In this document: piece after piece, positions 61,655 to 64,000 of the stretch
Layout: each line of letters opens with the position of its first letter
Position numbering within the stretch: position 1 is the first letter of the stretch
Origin: Enterococcus sp. HY326
GTDB lineage: Bacteria > Bacillota > Bacilli > Lactobacillales > Enterococcaceae
Length of the DNA: 64,000 nucleotides
Assembly: GCF_026157065.1 (NCBI RefSeq)
Contig: NZ_JANLGQ010000002.1
Span: forward strand, 310,001 to 374,000
Reading direction: 5' to 3'
Program-made: the position numbers and the translations under genes
The notes under the pieces: model-generated
The model's input: the letters and a program-made list of their open reading frames with translations, nothing else
What the model was told of the DNA's origin: nothing
Database searches by the model: none

Positions 61655-62451
61655 GCAATCCGGTACCATGTGTTTGCAACTTGCTTTAATTGAACAGGGA
61701 AGTTACCACCAGTCAAAAAGCCCAACCAACGCACTAATTCCTGCTGAGTAACCGGCAATGTCTCAAGTAATAAGTGAGTCTCAATTGCTTCACCAATCTC
61801 AAGTTTTTGCAGGAGAAAAATCAATTCTCTAAAATGATTTTTGCCAGAATTGACGGGGGTTGCCTGATTGTTTACTAATTTTGGTAAGGCCAAGCCAGCT
61901 TTTTTCAAATAGCCAATTAGTTCTTGAATATCCTCGTCGTATATAGGCAGGTCAGCGGCCTTAAAAGCCGCCAGTCGAAGTGCAAATTGTGTTGGAGCTT
62001 GTTTAATCAAGCCGTGATTTTTAAATAAATTATAATGGCGTTTAGGAAACCGCAGTCCTTGTGCTTTACTTTGCAAAATAATATCGACTCCACGATCTAA
62101 TTGCAGCAGACCCTGTTGAATTTGGCGGGCAATCTGTGGTTCAACGCTGAGATGCTGGGCAAAATGAGTCGCTCCTAAATTCAGTAATTCGCCGCTTGTC
62201 TTAGACTTTAAAATAAATTGATATTTTAGTTCCCGACCACAGCGACAGTAAAGGCGATTGGACTCGCCGAAGGGGTAGCTGGGATTTTCTTTGAAATCAA
62301 AGAATTGCCATTCTTGATCAGCCAAAAAATTCTTGGTTAAAAATAAAGACTGCAACCGATATTTTTTGAAATCGGTAAGAGTCTGTTGTTGTAGTGGAGT
62401 TAGCTGTTGCCACAATAGCTGGCGTTCTTCAGCTGTCAAATCAATTTTCAT
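61651..62451 (-). CDS. Hypothetical protein with CxC segment, 266 residues
   Basis: I do not recognise the family. The protein is basic and Leu/Gln-rich, with RLYCRCGRELKYQFIL near residue 66 (two cysteines in CRC) and GATHFAQHL near 94. The pattern hints at a small zinc-like or nucleic-acid-binding module followed by a helical C-terminal half. It diverges from the HNH/zinc-finger protein gene 88 bases away. Its ribosome site AAGGAGG is partly inside a hairpin with a GAGA loop, which suggests translational control. Confidence 0.55.
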   Translation of the reverse strand: MKIDLTAEERQLLWQQLTPLQQQTLTDFKKYRLQSLFLTKNFLADQEWQFFDFKENPSYPFGESNRLYCRCGRELKYQFILKSKTSGELLNLGATHFAQHLSVEPQIARQIQQGLLQLDRGVDIILQSKAQGLRFPKRHYNLFKNHGLIKQAPTQFALRLAAFKAADLPIYDEDIQELIGYLKKAGLALPKLVNNQATPVNSGKNHFRELIFLLQKLEIGEAIETHLLLETLPVTQQELVRWLGFLTGGNFPVQLKQVANTWYRIA

Positions 62452-62459
62452 GGCAAACG

Positions 62460-62482
62460 CCTCCTTAAAGTCTCCTTTAAGG
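62460..62482 (-). promoter_or_regulatory. Hairpin masking the ribosome site of the 266-residue protein gene
   Basis: On the minus strand CCTTAAAG-GAGA-CTTTAAGG (62482-62463) is a perfect 8-bp stem with a GNRA-type GAGA loop. Its 3' arm includes the AAGG of the AAGGAGG ribosome site (62466-62460), which is 8 bases from the ATG at 62451. Confidence 0.55.
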
Positions 62483-62539
62483 ATAGCTTGAAAAAAATTT
62501 TATGTAAAGCCAGCTTTTACATTTAGATAAGGAGCTTTC

Positions 62540-63307
62540 ATGACCTATAAACGCCTAAAAATGCCGGGAGTCAACTGTCCCCGTTGCAATCGAAAGTTAG
62601 AAATTTTATATGCTGATTCAGCTGCTGTCAGTTTTTGTCTGTGTTTTTCCTGCCGAAAATTTTACGAGTATCAAAGTGAAATGCTGACAGCTTTAGCGCC
62701 AGCTCAGCCAGCAAATGCGGCGGAAAAATTGGCATTGAAAAATTTGCCGCAAGCATTTCCAAAAAAGGCCAATTTTTTGGGTCAGGGCAGTCAGTTGCGA
62801 CAGCTGGGTGAAGGTTATCAGCGGCGTTGGCTCAGTTTAGCTGAGTATGAGAGACAATTTGGTGAGAGTCTAAGATTTACGCCTTGTGATTTACGAATAG
62901 ATCAAACTTTGTGTAAATGGTGTGGCGGACCTTTACCAAAAGGCCGCAAGTCGTTTTGCAAAGATAGCTGTTCGAGAAATTATTCTAAGGCGACCTTCAG
63001 TCAGCGAAGTATGGCTAGCTTACCTTATCAAATTGCTTGTCGCGATAAATTTTTTTGCCAAGTCAGCCATGAAGATTTGGCCCAATATAATCGTCATCAA
63101 CAGAGAGTCCCTGCCAGTAATGGCAATTTAGCCGTCCATCATTTGTTTTTTGTCTCAGAAAAGGGGACGGATCATGAAAAGAATTTATTGACTGTCTCAG
63201 CAGAAATTCACCGCCGTTATCATTCAGGAGATGTTGAGATTGTCGAAAAAATCGCAGCCATTAAAGAAGAACGACGGCAAAATGATGAACAAGTCATGCA
63301 TTTTTAA
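62540..63307 (+). CDS. Zinc-ribbon/HNH nuclease-like protein
   Basis: The 255-residue protein has an N-terminal zinc ribbon with CPRC (13-16) and CLCFSC (33-38). A second cysteine set (CKWCGGPLPKGRKSFCKDSC, near 125-146) is followed by a C-terminal HNH-like core: VHHLFF (His200, His201), KNLLTV with Asn near 217 and IHRRYH near 225-230. This gives the order H-H...N...H of HNH endonucleases. It is not near restriction or phage genes. DNA cleavage is possible but unproven. GGAG precedes the ATG. The divergent neighbour also has a CxC segment. Confidence 0.7.
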   Translation: MTYKRLKMPGVNCPRCNRKLEILYADSAAVSFCLCFSCRKFYEYQSEMLTALAPAQPANAAEKLALKNLPQAFPKKANFLGQGSQLRQLGEGYQRRWLSLAEYERQFGESLRFTPCDLRIDQTLCKWCGGPLPKGRKSFCKDSCSRNYSKATFSQRSMASLPYQIACRDKFFCQVSHEDLAQYNRHQQRVPASNGNLAVHHLFFVSEKGTDHEKNLLTVSAEIHRRYHSGDVEIVEKIAAIKEERRQNDEQVMHF

Positions 63308-63337
63308 TTGACAATTTCAGGAAATGGAGCAGCAACT

Positions 63338-63778
63338 ATGATAATCAGAGAAGCAGCTTCGGCTGATTTAGCCGAACTTTTGGAATTATATTTGGACTTG
63401 CATGAAGAAAGTCTACCAGAAATTACAGCGGTTGAAGGAGTTTGGCAACAGATGTTGGCTGATGCAAATCAACATGTGTTGGTGGGAACTATTGATAAAA
63501 AAATAATAACTTCCTGTGTTGTAAATATCATTCCCAATTTGACCCGCCAGCAAAGGCCCTATGCGTTAATTGAAAATGTTGTGACAAAAAAAGCCTTTCG
63601 CTCACAGGGATATGGCAGTCAGCTTTTAACTGCTGCCAAAAATTTAGCACAAGAACAAGGTTGCTACAAAATAATGTTAATGACTGGTGCCAAAGAGGAA
63701 GCCACTTTGAGATTTTATCAAAAAGCCGGCTATAATTCCGAAGATAAAACTGCTTTTATTCAATGGTTAGCAATTTAA
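63338..63778 (+). CDS. GNAT family N-acetyltransferase
   Basis: This 146-residue acetyltransferase has the acetyl-CoA motif ENVVTKKAFRSQGYGSQLL near residues 79-97 (R-x-x-G-x-G/A: RSQGYG) and ends with RFYQKAGYNSEDKTAF, the motif B tail typical of GNAT proteins. ATG 63338 has GGAG eight bases upstream; the frame opens ten codons earlier without a ribosome site. The substrate is unknown. Another GNAT gene follows 11 bases later. Confidence 0.85.
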   Translation: MIIREAASADLAELLELYLDLHEESLPEITAVEGVWQQMLADANQHVLVGTIDKKIITSCVVNIIPNLTRQQRPYALIENVVTKKAFRSQGYGSQLLTAAKNLAQEQGCYKIMLMTGAKEEATLRFYQKAGYNSEDKTAFIQWLAI

Positions 63779-63789
63779 CGGAGGAAAAA

Positions 63790-64000
63790 ATGCAAACTAA
63801 GCGATTAATACTAAGGAAATTTAGAACAAGTGATGCAGATGATTTATATGAATATTTAGCTGATCCACAGGTAGTTGAGTTTGAGCCCTATGCGCCCTTT
63901 AACTATCAAGCCGCTCGAGAGGCAGCTGTACAAAGAAGTCTCGATGAAAACTTTTGGGCAGTCTGCCTCAAGGCGAATCAGAAAATGATTGGCAATCTTT
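63790..64000 (+). CDS. GNAT family N-acetyltransferase (RimJ/RimL-like), 3' end missing
   Basis: A gene starts at ATG 63790 behind GGAGG and stays open for 70 codons to the end of the window. The visible part, with TKRLILRKFRTSDADDLYEYL and DPQVVEFEPY, is the classic start of RimJ/RimL-type acetyltransferases. No stop codon is reached. It probably forms an operon with the preceding acetyltransferase gene. Confidence 0.82.
   Translation, partial: MQTKRLILRKFRTSDADDLYEYLADPQVVEFEPYAPFNYQAAREAAVQRSLDENFWAVCLKANQKMIGNL

Noticed and set aside
1-64000. CRISPR array, tRNA or rRNA genes, prophage
   Set aside because: No regularly spaced repeats, cloverleaf or rRNA-like segments, integrase or phage structural genes were seen by eye on either strand.

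Overview
The window is chromosomal DNA of a low-GC Gram-positive bacterium, most probably an Enterococcus or close relative. Genes are tightly packed with strong AGGAGG-type ribosome sites and some TTG/GTG starts. A CtsR-type box sits at the clpB promoter and cre-like sites occur upstream of catabolic genes. The selenium-dependent molybdenum hydroxylase (SDMH) genes follow the plan known from Enterococcus faecalis. The species cannot be fixed from the sequence alone. No rRNA, tRNA, CRISPR array, prophage or intact insertion sequence was seen.

Layout. 1-24.2 kb is housekeeping and general metabolism: a 5'-truncated Nif3-like gene, pepT, a lipid-kinase/membrane-protein operon, clpB, glutamate decarboxylase, an esterase, an aminotransferase, a glutamine-type ABC transporter with fused binding protein and permease, a GldA-like dehydrogenase, a PhzF protein, a membrane-protein/XRE pair, YitT, an ACT protein, an unlisted 33-residue membrane peptide, a three-gene operon (Eis-like acetyltransferase, nucleoside deoxyribosyltransferase, DUF2238 protein), a C39-like peptidase and lepA.

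25.2-54.9 kb is the most notable region: about 30 kb for anaerobic purine (xanthine/urate) catabolism and for building a selenium-dependent molybdenum hydroxylase. A divergent YheO-type regulator is followed by ssnA, ygfK, hydantoinase, ygeX, ygeY, ygeW, arcC, ridA and an NCS2 purine permease. Then come a small NTPase, a ModE-like DNA-binding protein, xdhC, a FecCD-type ABC transporter with a DUF364 protein, the hydroxylase xdh, mocA, a cysteine desulfurase-like gene, selD, yedF, DUF3343, yqeC, yqeB, an NfnAB-like flavoprotein pair and a flavodoxin. Probable logic: the permease imports purine; Xdh (Mo, Se, 2x[2Fe-2S], no FAD subunit) and the YgfK/SsnA/HyuA group reduce or open the ring; YgeY/YgeW/YgeX plus RidA finish the carbon skeleton; and YgeW with ArcC would harvest ATP through carbamoyl phosphate. 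SelD, the desulfurase, YedF, DUF3343, YqeB/C, MocA and XdhC mature the cofactor. The ssnA and xdh promoters share an almost identical 18-bp palindrome, which suggests one regulator ties the two halves together.

55.3-64 kb returns to general functions: a TetR regulator divergent from a MacB/FtsX-type exporter with a palindrome over its -10, an unusual EIIB-like two-part protein, an MGMT-like protein, a GyrI-like protein, an unknown protein with a ribosome-site hairpin, a zinc/HNH-type protein and two GNAT acetyltransferases, the last cut by the window end. A family of 70-190 bp imperfect inverted repeats with a common terminal motif is scattered between genes in the first 38 kb.
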